Origin: Stomorhina lunata
Taxonomy: Eukaryota; Arthropoda; Insecta; Diptera; Rhiniidae
DNA: 64,000 bases
Direction of reading: 5' to 3'
Assembly: GCA_933228675.1 (NCBI GenBank)
Contig: OW121740.1
Location: 8,709,442-8,773,441 of the forward strand
Part shown: piece after piece, positions 35,801-47,824 of the stretch
Layout: every line of letters begins with the position of its first letter
Position numbering within the stretch: the first letter of the stretch is position 1
Notes under the pieces: generated by a model
Seen by the model: the letters and a program-made list of their open reading frames with translations, nothing else
What the model was told of the DNA's origin: nothing
Databases searched by the model: none
Translations under genes and position numbers: made by a program

Positions 35801-38450
35801 TATATCATTTCACATTTAAAATCTCAAGAATAAAAGGTGTATTGACCTCAGAAAAACTCTAAGTTTTAGAAGTTTGAATATTTAGAAATCTTACTTTATT
35901 TCAGTATCATTCTGAGGTTATTGAATTTATATCAAGGCTTATGATTAATATTTAATTAAAAAATTGTGTCTACTATTTCACATTTTGTTTTATAACTTTT
36001 GCAATTTTTAACGAAATTTAACCAAATAAACTGCCAACGAAAGCTAATTATTTAGACTTTAATATGAAAATTATTTAAAAAAAAAAAAAGACAACTTCAC
36101 TTTTTGTATAAAGTCAAACATACCGGAAATAAAAAATTTTCGTGTATCATTTTACATTTAAAATCTCAAGAAATAAACTTTAATTGGCCTCCGAAGTACT
36201 CAAAGCTTAAGGATTTTGAATATATAGAAATCTTACTTTATTTCAATATCATTCTAAAGGGCTTGGCTTGACTTTACTCTAAGGCGTATGATTAATATTT
36301 ATTTCAAAAATTTTGTATATCATTTCACATTTTGTTTTATAATTTTTGCAATTTTAAACGAAATTTAACCAAATAAACTGCCAAGGAAAGCTAATAGTTG
36401 ACAATTTAATATGAAAATAAAATCTTATAGAAATTTTGTAACAACTTTCGGAAATAAAGAATATAACCTAAATTTTTGTGAAAAGTCAAATAAACCGGAA
36501 ATAAAAATTGTTCGTATTTCATTTCACATTGCGTTTCATAACTTTAGCAATTTTAAAGGAAATTTAACCAAATAAATTGCAAAAGAAAGCTAATAGTTGA
36601 CCGTTTAATATGAAAACTAAATCTTATTGAAATATTCTAATAACTTTCAGAAAGAAAGTACATAACCTAAATTTTTGTGAAAAATAATATTAAATTTTTC
36701 ATATATCATTTCATATTTCGTTTCATAACTTTTGCAATTTTAATTGAAACTTAACCCAATAAATTGCTAATGAAAGCTAGTAGTTGGGCCTTTAATATGA
36801 AAATAAAGAAATATTGCAACAATTTTCTGAAAAAGAGTACACAATTTAAATTTTTATGTAAAACCAAACCGGAAATAAAAATGTTTCTTTGAAAATTTCC
36901 TCAGAAATATCTTTTTGTTTTAAAAATTCAAAGAAATTCTACACGTGTCTATAATTAACTAAATGAAAGACAAATAATAAATAAACAATTTAAGTATAAA
37001 GTAATTACAGTAATAATTTATTAGTTTTTTTGAACAAATACAAAATTTAATATTTATTTAGATATTAAAAAAATTTTCTCCTAAAGTGCATTTTGTCATA
37101 ATTCAACTACAAAATTTTACTTTTACATTTATTTTCAAAATTTTTACTTTCAAAACATGGCGAAAGTAATTAGAACTATAATACATTTTTTTGTCAAAAA
37201 TTTTAAAATTTTTGAAATATTTCTTTTAATTGTTTGTTAAATAAAATTTGGAAAAACTGAAAAACACTAATAAATTTTGAATGTCAAAATTTTATTTATT
37301 ATAAATGTATTTATTTGCTGTGGTTTTACTTTGACTATTTAATATTAAAAATAAACAATAAACAGTTTCTTCAAAGCAAATTTTTCAAAGCAAAATTTAG
37401 CAAAAGGTGCCTCCAATGTCAATGTTTATGAAAAATATAAAAAATTTTTCTACTTGTTTTTGAAAAATAATTGATTTCAATTATTTTTAATGAGTAATTT
37501 TTTGATCCTTTCGATAACATTTTATATTCATGGGAAATTGCAAAGTGTTTACCTTCCTTTAAAATTTATTTGGTTAAAATTCTTTAAAATTTGCCAAAGT
37601 TATAAAGGAAAAAGTAAAATGATATCAGAAAATTTCAATTAAATAATAATCATACGCCCTGATATACAGAAATTTGAAAACTGATAGTCATTATCTTAAT
37701 CTGAAAAATATAATTTGATAACATTTTATATTCATAGGAAAGTGCAAAGCGTGAACTTTCCTATTAGATTTATTTAGTTAAACTCCTTTACAATTTGCAA
37801 AGTTATGAAACAAAATGTGAAATGATGTCAGAAAATTAAAATTAAATAGTAATCATATGCCCTAATAATCATTAATTTAACTAAAATATTATTTATCGTA
37901 TGATTAATATTTAATTGAAATTTTTCTTATATGATTTTACATTTTTTTCTTATAACTTGAGTAAACATTTAAAGATTCTACTCAATTAAATTTCAAAAGG
38001 AAGCTAATAAAATAGCCTTTATTACCTAATAAAAATCGTTTCCAAAGAAATTTACTTTTAGCTAAAATATTATTATTTATCAAGGCGTGTGATTAATATT
38101 CAATTGAAATTTTTCTTTATGATTTTAAATTTTTTCTTATAACTTGAGTAAATATTTGAAGATTCTATTCAATTAAATTTTAAAAGAAAGCTAATCAAAT
38201 AGGCCTTAATTCCTAATACAAATCTTTTCCAAAGAAATTTACTTTTAATTAAAATATTATTATTTTTTTAAGGCGTATGATTAATATTTAATAGAAATTT
38301 TTCTTATATGATTTTACATTTTTTCTTATAACTTAAGTAAATATTTAGCGATTTTAATCAAATAAATTTTAAAAGAAAGCTTATTAAGTAGACTTTAATA
38401 CCTAATAAAAATCTTTTCTAAAGAAATTTGCTTATAACTGAAAAATTTCC
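32850..38450. repeat. Diverged ~330-350-bp repeat family in both orientations
   Basis: The signature GGCGTATGATTAATAT appears as its reverse complement at about 32994, 33325, 33651, 34165, 37647 and 37852. It appears forward at about 35239, 35593, 35934, 36283, 37897, 38080 and 38270. Spacing is about 330-350 bp within runs. Flanking sequence is also shared: ATTTCACATTTTGTTTTATA then ACTTTTGCAATTTTTAACGA then AACCAAATAAA then AAAGCTAAT. Two forward-type units at 36520-36860 lack the signature. There is no reading frame. It is either an old inverted-duplicated tandem array or remnants of an element. Confidence 0.75.
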
Positions 38451-39714
38451 CTAAAAACATTACTTTAGATTTGAAATATTTATTTTTTTTATCATTATAG
38501 ATCTCCCCTTTTAATTTGGAAAATTTCTTAGAAAACAACCCAAATTTATTTATGTTATAACATGATACCACCAATTAACATCTATTTATATTAACTCATT
38601 TACGTCATTCATTCTGTCTACAATTTATAATAGAAAATAATATAAAAAAAAAAGAAAACACATCCTGTGTGTGTTTTTTCTGTTTTTCTGAAAATATTCA
38701 TAACAATTCAATTTCATTGTTCATTTAGTTTTTGGCTAATTTGTGTAGCTTTCAGCTAAATTTATAGACAATTTCATCTTAACAGGCAGTTAATGATAAA
38801 ATGTGGTTGTAGTCTTAAAAATGCTTAACCCCCTAAAAACATTCACTTTTCGCAAAACCAAAATTTTTTTGAAAAAAAAATTCAAAATTTTACGTTTTCA
38901 AACAGTTTTTTTTTATATGAACAATTACTATAACTCTTTAAAGAAAATTTTTTTCAAAAAAATTTTGTTAACATTGCCAAAATTATTGTTTTGAAATAAA
39001 AACAACAAATGTTTTTTTTTTCGAATTTTATGACAACCTCAGAAATATTGAAATATCGTCAAAAAATCCTTTTACGTTTTCTTTGATTCATTTGAACGAG
39101 TGGGCGGATTTGGTGTTTGGGTGTAATTTTGTTATTTTATTAAAATCTATTAAATATATTTTATATTTATAGCCCAAAAACAACAGAAAAATAGCCTCAT
39201 AAAAAATTATTTAAATGATGAAAAATATTTATCAATATGACCCTACTTAAGTGGTTCTTAATAATAACGTTCAAATTTAATTGTTGATAGATAATTTGCC
39301 TAATAATAACTCTACAGAGAATCCTTCATTTGTCCCCTTGTTAAATCGACATTTCCCAAATTAGTTTCTTTTTATAGGTTTCCCTTTAATAACTATACAA
39401 TCATTTCTGTTTTATTTTATGCATAAACATTTAGTTGATTTGATTAATATTCCAAACGACTATTCAGAAGCCATTTGCCTGCCTGGTGTGACAATTAGTC
39501 CTACCAAAAGTAATTTGTCTTGAAAGTAAATTAAAGTTGTAGCCTTTTCTTCTTAAACTTAATGAACTATTCACAGGTTGTGAGAATGAACAACATCTTC
39601 ATTTCTTAGAAATCTTAAAGACAAGAATATTTATGAGCCAAAACATCTATGAAGAATTTATTTCAAGGACAAACGAAACAAGGAACAGGGAAGCAAAAAG
39701 AGAAAATATTTAAT
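38451..39714. other. AT-rich single-copy DNA
   Basis: No gene called. The 63-codon frame at 38803-38994 is Lys/Phe-rich with no known signature. Confidence 0.5.
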
Positions 39715-42400
39715 ATATCATAACTTTTTTATAGTTTATGATCATCACAAAAAAGTTAACGATCAGTAAATTTTTGTTAAAAAAAGTAAACGATCAGTGA
39801 AAGATCAGTGAACTTTTCTATAGAAAAGTGAAAGATCAGTGAACTTTTCTATAGAAAAGTGAAAGATCAGTGAACTTTTCTATAGAAAAGTGAAAGATCA
39901 GTTAACTTTTCTATAGAAAAGTGAAAGATCAGTGAACTTTTCTATAGAAAAGTGAAAGATCAATGAACTTTTCTATAAAAAGTGAAAGATCAGTGAACTT
40001 TTCTATAGAAAAGTGAAAGATCAGTGAACTTTTCTATAGAAAAGTGAAAGGTCAGCGAACTTTTCTATAGAAAAGTGGAAGATCAGTAAATGTTTCTATA
40101 GAAAAGTAAAAGATCAGTGAACTTTTCTATAGAAAAGTGAAAGATCAGTTAACTTTTCTATAGAAAAGTGAAAGATCAGTGAACTTTTCTATAGACAAGT
40201 GAAAGATCAGTGAACTTTTCTATAGAAAAGTGAAAGATCAGTGAACTTTTCTATAGAAAAGTGAAAGATCAGTGAATTTTTCTATAGAAAAGTGAAAGAT
40301 CAATGAAGTTTTATATAGAAAAGTGAAAGATCAGTGAAGTTTTCTACGGAAAAGTGAAAGATCAGTGAACTTTTCTGTAGAAAAGTTAACGATCAGTGAA
40401 CTTTTCTATAGAAAATTTAACGATCAGTGAACTTTTCTATAGAAAAGTAAACGATCAGTGAACTTTTCTATAGAAAATTTAACGATCAGTGATTTTTCTA
40501 TAGAGAAGTTAACGATCAGTGAACGTTTCTATAGAAAAGTGAAAGATCAGTAAACTTTTCTATAGAAAAGTTAACGATCAGTGAACTTTTCTATAGAAAA
40601 GTGAAAGATCATTGAACTTTTCTATAGAAAAGTGAAAGATCATTGAACTTTTCTATAGAAAAGTGAAAGATCATTGAACTTTTCTATAGAAAAGTGAAAG
40701 ATCAGTAAATTTCTCTATAGAAGAGTGAAACATCAGTGAAATTTTCTATAGAAAAGTGAAAATCAGTAAACTTTTCTATAGAAAAGTGAAAGATCAGTAA
40801 ACTTTTCTATAGAAAAGTGAAATATCAGAAATCTTTTCTATAAATTCTATAAAAAAGTGAAAGATCAGTGAACTTTTCTATAGAAAAGTGAAAGACCAGT
40901 AAACTTTTCTTTAGAAAACTCAACAATCAATGAACCTTTTTATAGAAAAGTGAAAGATCAGTGAACTTTTCTATAGAAAAGTAAAAGATCAGTAAACTTT
41001 TTTATAGAAAAATGAAAGATCAGTAAAGTTTTCTATATAAAAGTTACCGAACAGTGAACTTTTCTGTAGAAAAGTTAACGATTAGTGAACTTTTCTATAG
41101 AAAAGTTAACGATCAGTGAACTTTTCTGTAGAAAAGTTAACGATCAGTGAACTTTTCTATAAAGAAGTTAACGATCAGTGAACTTTTCTATAGAAAAGTG
41201 AAAGATCAGTAAACTTTTCTAAAGAAATTTAACGATCAGTGAACTTTTCTATAGAAAAGTGTAAGATCAGTGAACTTTTCTATAGAAAAGTGAAAGATCA
41301 TTAAACTTTTCTATAGAAAAGTGAAAGATCATTGAACTTTTCTATAGAAAAGTGAAAGATCAGTGAACTTTTCTATAGAAAAGTGAAAGATCAGTGAACT
41401 TTTCTATAGAAAAGTTAACGATCGGTGTACTTTTCTATAGAAAAGTTAACGATCAGTGAACTTTTCTATATAAAAGTTAACGATCAGTGAACTTTTCTAT
41501 ATAAAAGTTAACGATCAGTGAACTTTTCTATAGAAAAGTTAACGATCAGTGAACTTTTCTATAGAAAAGTTAACGATCAGTGAACTTTTCTATAGAAAAG
41601 TTAACGATCAGTGAACTTTTCTATAGAAAAGTTAACGATCAGTGAACTTTTCTATAAAAAAGTTAACGATCAGTGAACTTTTCTATAGAAAAGTCAACTG
41701 ATCTTTAACTTTTCTATAGAAAAGTTAACGATCAGTGAACTTTTCTATAAAAAAGTTAACGATCAGTGAACTTTTCTATAGAAAAGTTAACGATCAGTGA
41801 ACTTTTCTATAGAAAAGTTAACGATCAGTGAACTTTTCTATAGAAAAGTTAACGATCAGTGAACTTTTCTATAGAAAAGTTAACGATCAGTGAACTTTTC
41901 TATGGAAAAGTTAACGACCAGTGAACTTTTCTATAGAAAAGTTAACGATCAGTGAACTTTTCTATAGAAAAGTTAACGATCAGTGAACTTTTTTATAGAA
42001 AAGTTAACGATCACTGAACTTTTCAACTGATTGTTAACTTTTCTTTAGAAAAGTCAACTGATCTTTGACTTTTCTATAGAAAAGTCAACTGATCTTTGAG
42101 TTTTCTATAGTGAAATCAACTGATCGTTTACTTTTCTATAGAAAAGTCAACTGATCGTTAGCTATAGAAAAGTCAACTGATCGTTAACTTTTCTATTGAA
42201 AAAAGTCAAGTGATCGCTAACTTTTTTATAGAAAAGTCAACTGAAATTTTATTTGATTTTCTTTAACTTTTCTATGGAAAAGTCAACTGATCGTTCACTT
42301 TTCTATAGAAAAATCAATCGATCGTTAACTTTTCTATAGAAAAGTCGACTTTTTTATAGAAAAGTTCAATAGAAAGTTCATTGATCATTTACTTTTCTTG
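39715..42400. repeat. F2 satellite array, spacers GAAAGATCAGTGA / TAACGATCAGTGA, inverting near 42.0 kb
   Basis: 18-bp core with spacer GAAAGATCAGTGA (39780-41400, mixed) and TAACGATCAGTGA (41400-42010). From about 42015 the spacer becomes CAACTGATCGTTA or CAACTGATCTTTG, that is, reversed orientation, to 42390. A single reversed monomer sits within the forward run at about 41690-41720. Reverse-complemented, TCACTGATCGTTA aligns with the CATCCTATCGATA spacers of other arrays, most clearly in ATCG and the terminal TA. Confidence 0.96.
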
Positions 42401-43424
42401 ATTCTGTTTATGATTTAATTCTGGATTTTATTCAGGTTCTTCTATATTTTATTCTTATGCTATCCCCTAGTTATGCTATTGCATAATTGATTACTCATAT
42501 TTCCCTTAGATGTAGCATTCCTCAAATATGCCCCATAAATCAATATAAATTAGAATGTAATGTCATTCCTTCCTATCATTTCATTCATTCATTCTATAGA
42601 TCTCATTACATTCCATTAGCAGACAAATACAATAACTAATGCAACAAGATAATGCATTTGATAGAAATTTCTGCAATAGTAAGAGGAAACCGAAGCACTC
42701 GATGATATCAAGTCAAATTACTTATGACATCTTTAAGAAGCCTTAACAATGTCCCTGATGCTCTTAGGAAACACATAAAGAATATCATTTTCAAATGAAT
42801 AGGAAACATTTAATAAATCAAAAGGAATGAAAGGAAATGTAATTGTGCAGTTGCAATTCACACATGCATAAATATTAGTTACATTTCTCGAAGATATCTC
42901 ACGCTCACACATGCATAAAAATGATGTATAATAATCAACACAATTTCTATGTCCTTTAAGAAAGTCCTTTATTTTTATTTTTTTTTTTTTTGTCATGTTT
43001 TGTTGTAGAATTAATAAATGTAAGGATGCAGGAATATTATGTGTCAGTTTACTTTGAGAATGTGTAGGACTTACCTAAGACTGCAGGTCCTGTCTTCTAG
43101 ATGACATGTCCTTGTTTAGTTTGTTTATTTAATTTTAAGAGTGTGTGAGTGTTTGACTCATCACTTACGATAATATCATAGAGTACACAATCGCTCAAAG
43201 TGTCTGTCTGGCATATTAAATAAGTATAAGTAGAAGACGTAGAAGCAAAGAGTCAATAGAGCCACGAATGATTGAATCTATTTATTTTATATTCAATCAA
43301 ATTCTTCTTTTAAGATCAAATTGTACGATTCAAGGTTAAATAAAGTGAACTGTAAAAAGAACTGAATGAATGGACAAAAGAATGAAATAATCAATAGTTT
43401 TTAAACAAAAAAATTAAGTTTATT
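42401..43424. other. Relatively complex non-repetitive DNA, no gene recognised
   Basis: Less A/T-biased than its surroundings. On the - strand a consensus donor, CTTAG/GTAAGTCC (intron starting 43074), ends a mixed-sequence stretch at 43075-43125. This could be a noncoding exon or chance. GAATGTAATG at about 42553 recurs inverted at about 42606. The frame at 42733-42996 (-) has no recognisable domain. Confidence 0.4.
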
Positions 43425-44880
43425 ATTGTTAACAGAAAATAGAAAATTTAACCAAATTTTTTACTAAAGACAAAATTTGACTAAATTTTTTACTAAAGAC
43501 AAAATTTGATCAAATTTATTATTAAAGACAAAATTTGATCAAATTTTTTACTAAAGACAAAATTTGATCGAATTTTTTACTAAAGACAAAATTTGATAAA
43601 AATTATTTACTAAAACAAAATTTGACCAAATTTTTTTCTAAAGACACAATTTGATCAAATTTTTTATTGAAGACAAAATTTGATCAAATTTTTTACTGAA
43701 GACAAAATTTGATGAAATTTTTTACTAAAGACATAATTTTATCAAATTTATTACTAAAGTCAAAATTTGATCAAAATTTTTACTAAAGCAAAATTCGATC
43801 AAATTTTTTACTAAAGGCAAGATTTAATCAAATCTTTTACTAAAGACATAATTTGATAAAAATTTTTACTTAAGACAAAATTTTATCAAATTTTTTACCA
43901 AAGACAAAATTTTATCATATTTTTTACTTAAGACAAAATTTGATCAAATTTTTTACTTAAGACAAAATTTGATCAAATTTTTTACTTAAGACAAAATTTA
44001 ATCAAATTTTTTACTAAAGACAAAATTTGATCAAATTTTTTACTAAAGACAAAATTTGATCAAATTTTTTACTAAAGAAAAAACTTGAACAAATTTTTTA
44101 CTAAAGACAAAATTTGATAAAATTTTTTCTAAAGACAAAATTTGATCAAATTTTTTTTAAAGACAAAATTTGATTAATTTTTTACTAAAGACAAAATTTG
44201 ATAAAATTTTTTACTAAAGAGAAATTTGATCAAATTTTTTACTCAAATCAAAATTTGTTAAAATTTTTTAATAAAGACAAAAATTAACAAAATTTTTGTA
44301 TTAAAGAGAAAATTTTATCAAATTTTTTACTAAAGACAAAATTTGACTAAATTTTTTGCTCAAGACAAACTTTGATCAAATTTTTTATTAAAGACAAAAT
44401 TTGATTAAATTTTTTACTAAGGACAAAATTTGATCAAATTTTTTACTAAAGACAAAACTTGATCAAATTTTTTATTAAAGACAAAATTTGATTAAATTTT
44501 TTAATAAAGACAAAATTTGACCAAATTTTTTACTAAAGACAAAATTTGATCAAATTTTTTACTAAAGACAAGATTTGATCAAATTTTTTACTAAAGACAT
44601 AATTTGATCAAATTTTTTACTAAAGACAAAATTTGATCAAATTTTTTACTAAAGACAAAATTTGATCAAATTTTTTACTAAAGAAAAAACTTGAACAAAT
44701 TTTTTACTAAAGACAAAATTTGATCAAATTTTTTTTAAAGACAAAATTTGATTAATTTTTTACTAAAGACAAAATTTGATCAAATTTTTTACTAAACCAA
44801 AATTTAATCAAATTTTTTACTAAAGACAAAATTTGATCAAATTTTTTACTAAACCAAAATTTGATCAAATGTTTTACTTA
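43425..44880 (+). repeat. F3 satellite array (29 bp: 18-bp palindrome + 11-bp spacer)
   Basis: The monomer is the perfect palindrome AAAATTTGATCAAATTTT plus the spacer TTACTAAAGAC. Variants include ACTTAAGAC spacers in one block (43860-43990) and GATAAAA/GACCAAA in the core. The sequence is unrelated to F2, but the architecture is the same. Confidence 0.96.
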
Positions 44881-45632
44881 GTGAAGGTTCCGTGTATATA
44901 AGATAACCTATGTCATCTTAAGTAACCAGAATATTATTAATTCGACATCGTGTTCTTGGTCTTATAGGATAAAGCCATCTGGACCCCATTTAACTTTTTC
45001 CTTTATGGTTCTAATATTTATGAAAATCTAAATATAAAGCAATAAAAATATTTAAATACAAAATCAAATGAAAGAAAACGTTTTATTGGTTTTAACAATT
45101 TTTTATGACTTCAATATTGATTTATGTTAAATTCTTATTGCCTTTTACTGCAGAGTCATAATATTTCAAAAAAAAATATGAGTTATGAAGAAAAGAGGAT
45201 TTAATACTAAAAAAAAAAAATATTGCTATTATCTTTTTCCATTTAAGTGAAATTATGGTTTCTAAAAATAAAGTTTTATTGCGGAATTAAAGAAAATTGT
45301 AATGCTTTTCATTTGTTTAAATTTTGGATTTGATAAAAATTTTTATTTATTGTAATTTGTTTGTTTTGAGGATTTAAATAAAATGTTATTGAGTTTATTT
45401 TGATTTAAAATAAAGCCGTATATTGATAATGACATATAAAAGAAAGGATTTGATTATTTTGGTTTAAAGGGCAAAAGGTTTGTAATTAAATAATAATCTT
45501 TCCCCTTAATTCATAAGCGAGTAATAAAATTGTTAAAGCTTTATAGTAGAAAATTTGTTTTATAAGCTTGTCATATCAGTTTTTGTTTCTTTATGAATTA
45601 GGGAATCACTCTGTAACTTTTCGGTTTACTAT
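44881..45632. other. AT-rich single-copy DNA
   Basis: No gene, array or element end recognised. Confidence 0.5.
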
Positions 45633-45718
45633 GTTATTGTACAGACACTGTAATGTTAAGAATAACATTTTAAACATTCAAAATGTTGTTCTTAACATTT
45701 TCTCTTCTGTGCAATAAC
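45633..45718. repeat. 86-nt imperfect hairpin, MITE-like or pre-miRNA-like
   Basis: The outer stem is GTTATTGTACAGA (45633-45645) against TCTGTGCAATAAC (45706-45718). The inner stem is AATGTTAAGAATAACATTTT (45652-45671) against AAAATGTTGTTCTTAACATT (45680-45699). The loop is AAACATTC, with a 6x6 internal loop between the stems. The only two differences between arms become G-U wobbles in the + strand RNA. It may be a tiny fold-back element or a small-RNA precursor. Confidence 0.8.
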
Positions 45719-45875
45719 AGGTTTTTTTTGGGCTCACTTTATACAATCTTTTCATTTCAGTTAATAAATCTCATAATAATTTGTCTTTAAATATTTCAAC
45801 TCTTACCCTTTATCTTTTCGCTAAGCCTTGAAGCTTTTAATGTATCCAATTTACAATACAATACAATCTGTTATT

Positions 45876-46669
45876 ATACCCTTCACCACCATAGGTGGAA
45901 AGGGTATTATAAGTTTGTGCTGATGTTTGTAACGCATAGAAATATTTGTCTTAGACCCACCTTTTAGTATACCAATAGGCTTAGAATCACTTTCTGAGTC
46001 GATTTGTCCGTCCGTCCGTCCGTCTGGCTGGCTGGCTGGACCCCCATGTAAACCTTGTAATCAAACTACAGGTCGCAATTCTAAAGATAATTTGATGAAA
46101 TTTGGCACAGATCATTTTTTTGATAATGGGACCATGGCTATTGAAATTGGTCAAAATCGGTCCATTATTTATGGTACCTCCCATAGGTCCCACTTCCCGG
46201 AATTGCTATATTGGCCACAAATATCAATATTTTTTCATGAAATTTAAAACAAATACTGCTTATGTAAACTTAAATCATTGTACCAAATTTCGTTGAAATC
46301 GGTCCACATTTGACCATAGCTCCCATACAAATTCTTCTTTAAAAACGCACTAAATGAGACAAAAAATCACTAAAATGCTCGTAAATCTAAAGATAATGGA
46401 AATTTTGAGTCTATTTTTTGCATACATAATTTTTGTAACAACTGTAATCAATCTGCCAAATTTCGAGATAATCGGTCCACATTTGACCCTAGCTCTCATA
46501 TAAGTCCAAATGTCGGAAGCAGCTTAAATATATAAGTTTTGAGAAAATGTTTGTATGATGGCAAAATTTAGCAAATATTTGTCTTTACACAGGAAAAATA
46601 ACACCTTTGACCTTAGTGGTGAAGGGTATCGTATGGTCGGCTTGACCGACTATAGCGCTTTCTTACTTG
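45876..46669 (+). mobile_element. Helentron/DINE (mini-me)-like non-autonomous element
   Basis: The left end is ATACCCTTCACCACC followed by an immediate inverted GGTGGAAAGGGTAT, forming a hairpin. A tetranucleotide core, (GTCC)n then GTCT(GGCT)n, lies at about 46006-46040. The right part has GTGGTGAAGGGTAT (46615-46629, inverted relative to the left end), then the hairpin GTCGGCTTGACCGAC (46636-46650), ending near TTTCTTACTTG. A GTCY core, 3' hairpin and no coding capacity are features of the mini-me/DINE-1 (Helentron-associated) elements of Diptera. Repeated phrases such as GAAATTGGTCAAAATCGGTC and AAATCGGTCCACATTTGACC are also typical. Exact ends are uncertain because these elements make no clear TSD. 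The overlapping frames on both strands are not genes. Confidence 0.75.
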
Positions 46670-47697
46670 TATGAATTTTAATTAAAATTATTACATTTAT
46701 AAATTTGCTATAAAGGATTTCTTTATTGTTATATTTGATAAATTTCATTATAAATAAAATCCCATTATAGTTCCCGCTATTACTTAAGATCAAATGCATG
46801 TTTTCATAATATGACTTTTTGTACTTTTGTCTGACTTTCCTTCTTTGGCAGTTAACTATTCATCCAGTAGAGCTTTTTTGTTCTTTAAATTAACAAAGAA
46901 ATAAATCTCTTTTTTATTATGTGTAAAAATTGTCAATTGTTTTTAATTTGATGCCATTTTATGTCATGATAAAACAAATAATGAAATAAATAATTGTTTT
47001 AAATGTGAGAATTATACAATTAAAGAAAATAAACTGTTTACACACACGAGCATACACAAGCAGACACTCAATAGCAAGAGGATACGGATGAGAAAGCAAT
47101 GAATAATGAATGTTATAGATTACAGTAGTTGTTGTATATGTTAAAAAAAACATTGCATACTTTAAGGGATTGCAATATATGAGTAGTTACAATCACATAT
47201 AAATTATTCTGTTCGTAATTTTATTAATAATTTTGCGCTTAATTCTGGTTTTTGGTTATATAAAGATATTATTGTTTTTAAGATCATATCATTGACCAAA
47301 GATCTTTTATTTTGATCGATTAATGTCAAGATCATAAGATCTTGACATGAATCGAAATCTTGTCACAGAATTTAAATTTTCATTTATTTTCAAATTAGTC
47401 AAAAAACTAAACTAAATCCATTTATCTAAATTTAAATTTTTTATAAACTAAAATCTATAAAAATGTAGCCATTTTACCTGTGAGTTCATGACGTAGAAAT
47501 TGTTAATCATGATCGAAAATAAATGAAGGCATTGAACAATTTTGCTGTCAACAAATACGTCACAAGAAAAGTGGATTTGTAGGTCTTTGATGAACAACTG
47601 TCTGTATCCATGAAAAAAAAAACAAATTAATATATCTTACAAAATAAACACAGTGCACAATGGGGCTAAAATTTATTTTCCCACAGAAACGGTTGTT
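46670..47697. other. AT-rich DNA with one short perfect hairpin
   Basis: ATGTCAAGATC (47323-47333) and GATCTTGACAT (47338-47348) form an 11-bp perfect stem with a 4-nt ATAA loop. No gene is supported; the - strand frame at 46959-47153 lacks features. Confidence 0.55.
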
Positions 47698-47769
47698 AGT
47701 CTATGTTTTAATCTATGTCTTAGGCTATGTCTTAGTTTATGTTATAGTCCATATCTTCGTCTTAGTATC
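47698..47769 (-). repeat. 12-bp minisatellite (AGTCTATGTCTT)
   Basis: About six imperfect copies of AGTCTATGTCTT (for example TTAGTCTATGTTTTAATCTA). The unit is the reverse complement of AAGACATAGACT at 55997-56100, and it recurs at 49947-49985. It directly precedes an F2/F3 composite array. Confidence 0.85.
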
Positions 47770-47774
47770 CAAAC

Positions 47775-47824
47775 AATGACTTTTGTATAGAAAAGTCATC
47801 CTTTCGATAACTTTTCTATATAAA
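47775..47824 (+). repeat. Two F2 monomers before F3 array
   Basis: ACTTTTGTATAGAAAAGT, CATCCTTTCGATA, then ACTTTTCTATATAAAAG, which passes straight into F3 sequence (ACAAAATTTTATCAA). The junction falls in the A-rich end of the F2 core. Confidence 0.85.

Noticed and set aside
43075..43125. - strand noncoding exon ending in CTTAG/GTAAGT
   Set aside because: Only a donor is visible; no paired acceptor or start signal is convincing, so it is mentioned only in the regional description.
45987..46296. Overlapping open frames on both strands
   Set aside because: They lie inside the non-coding Helentron/DINE-like element; the repeated GGTCC phrases belong to the element.
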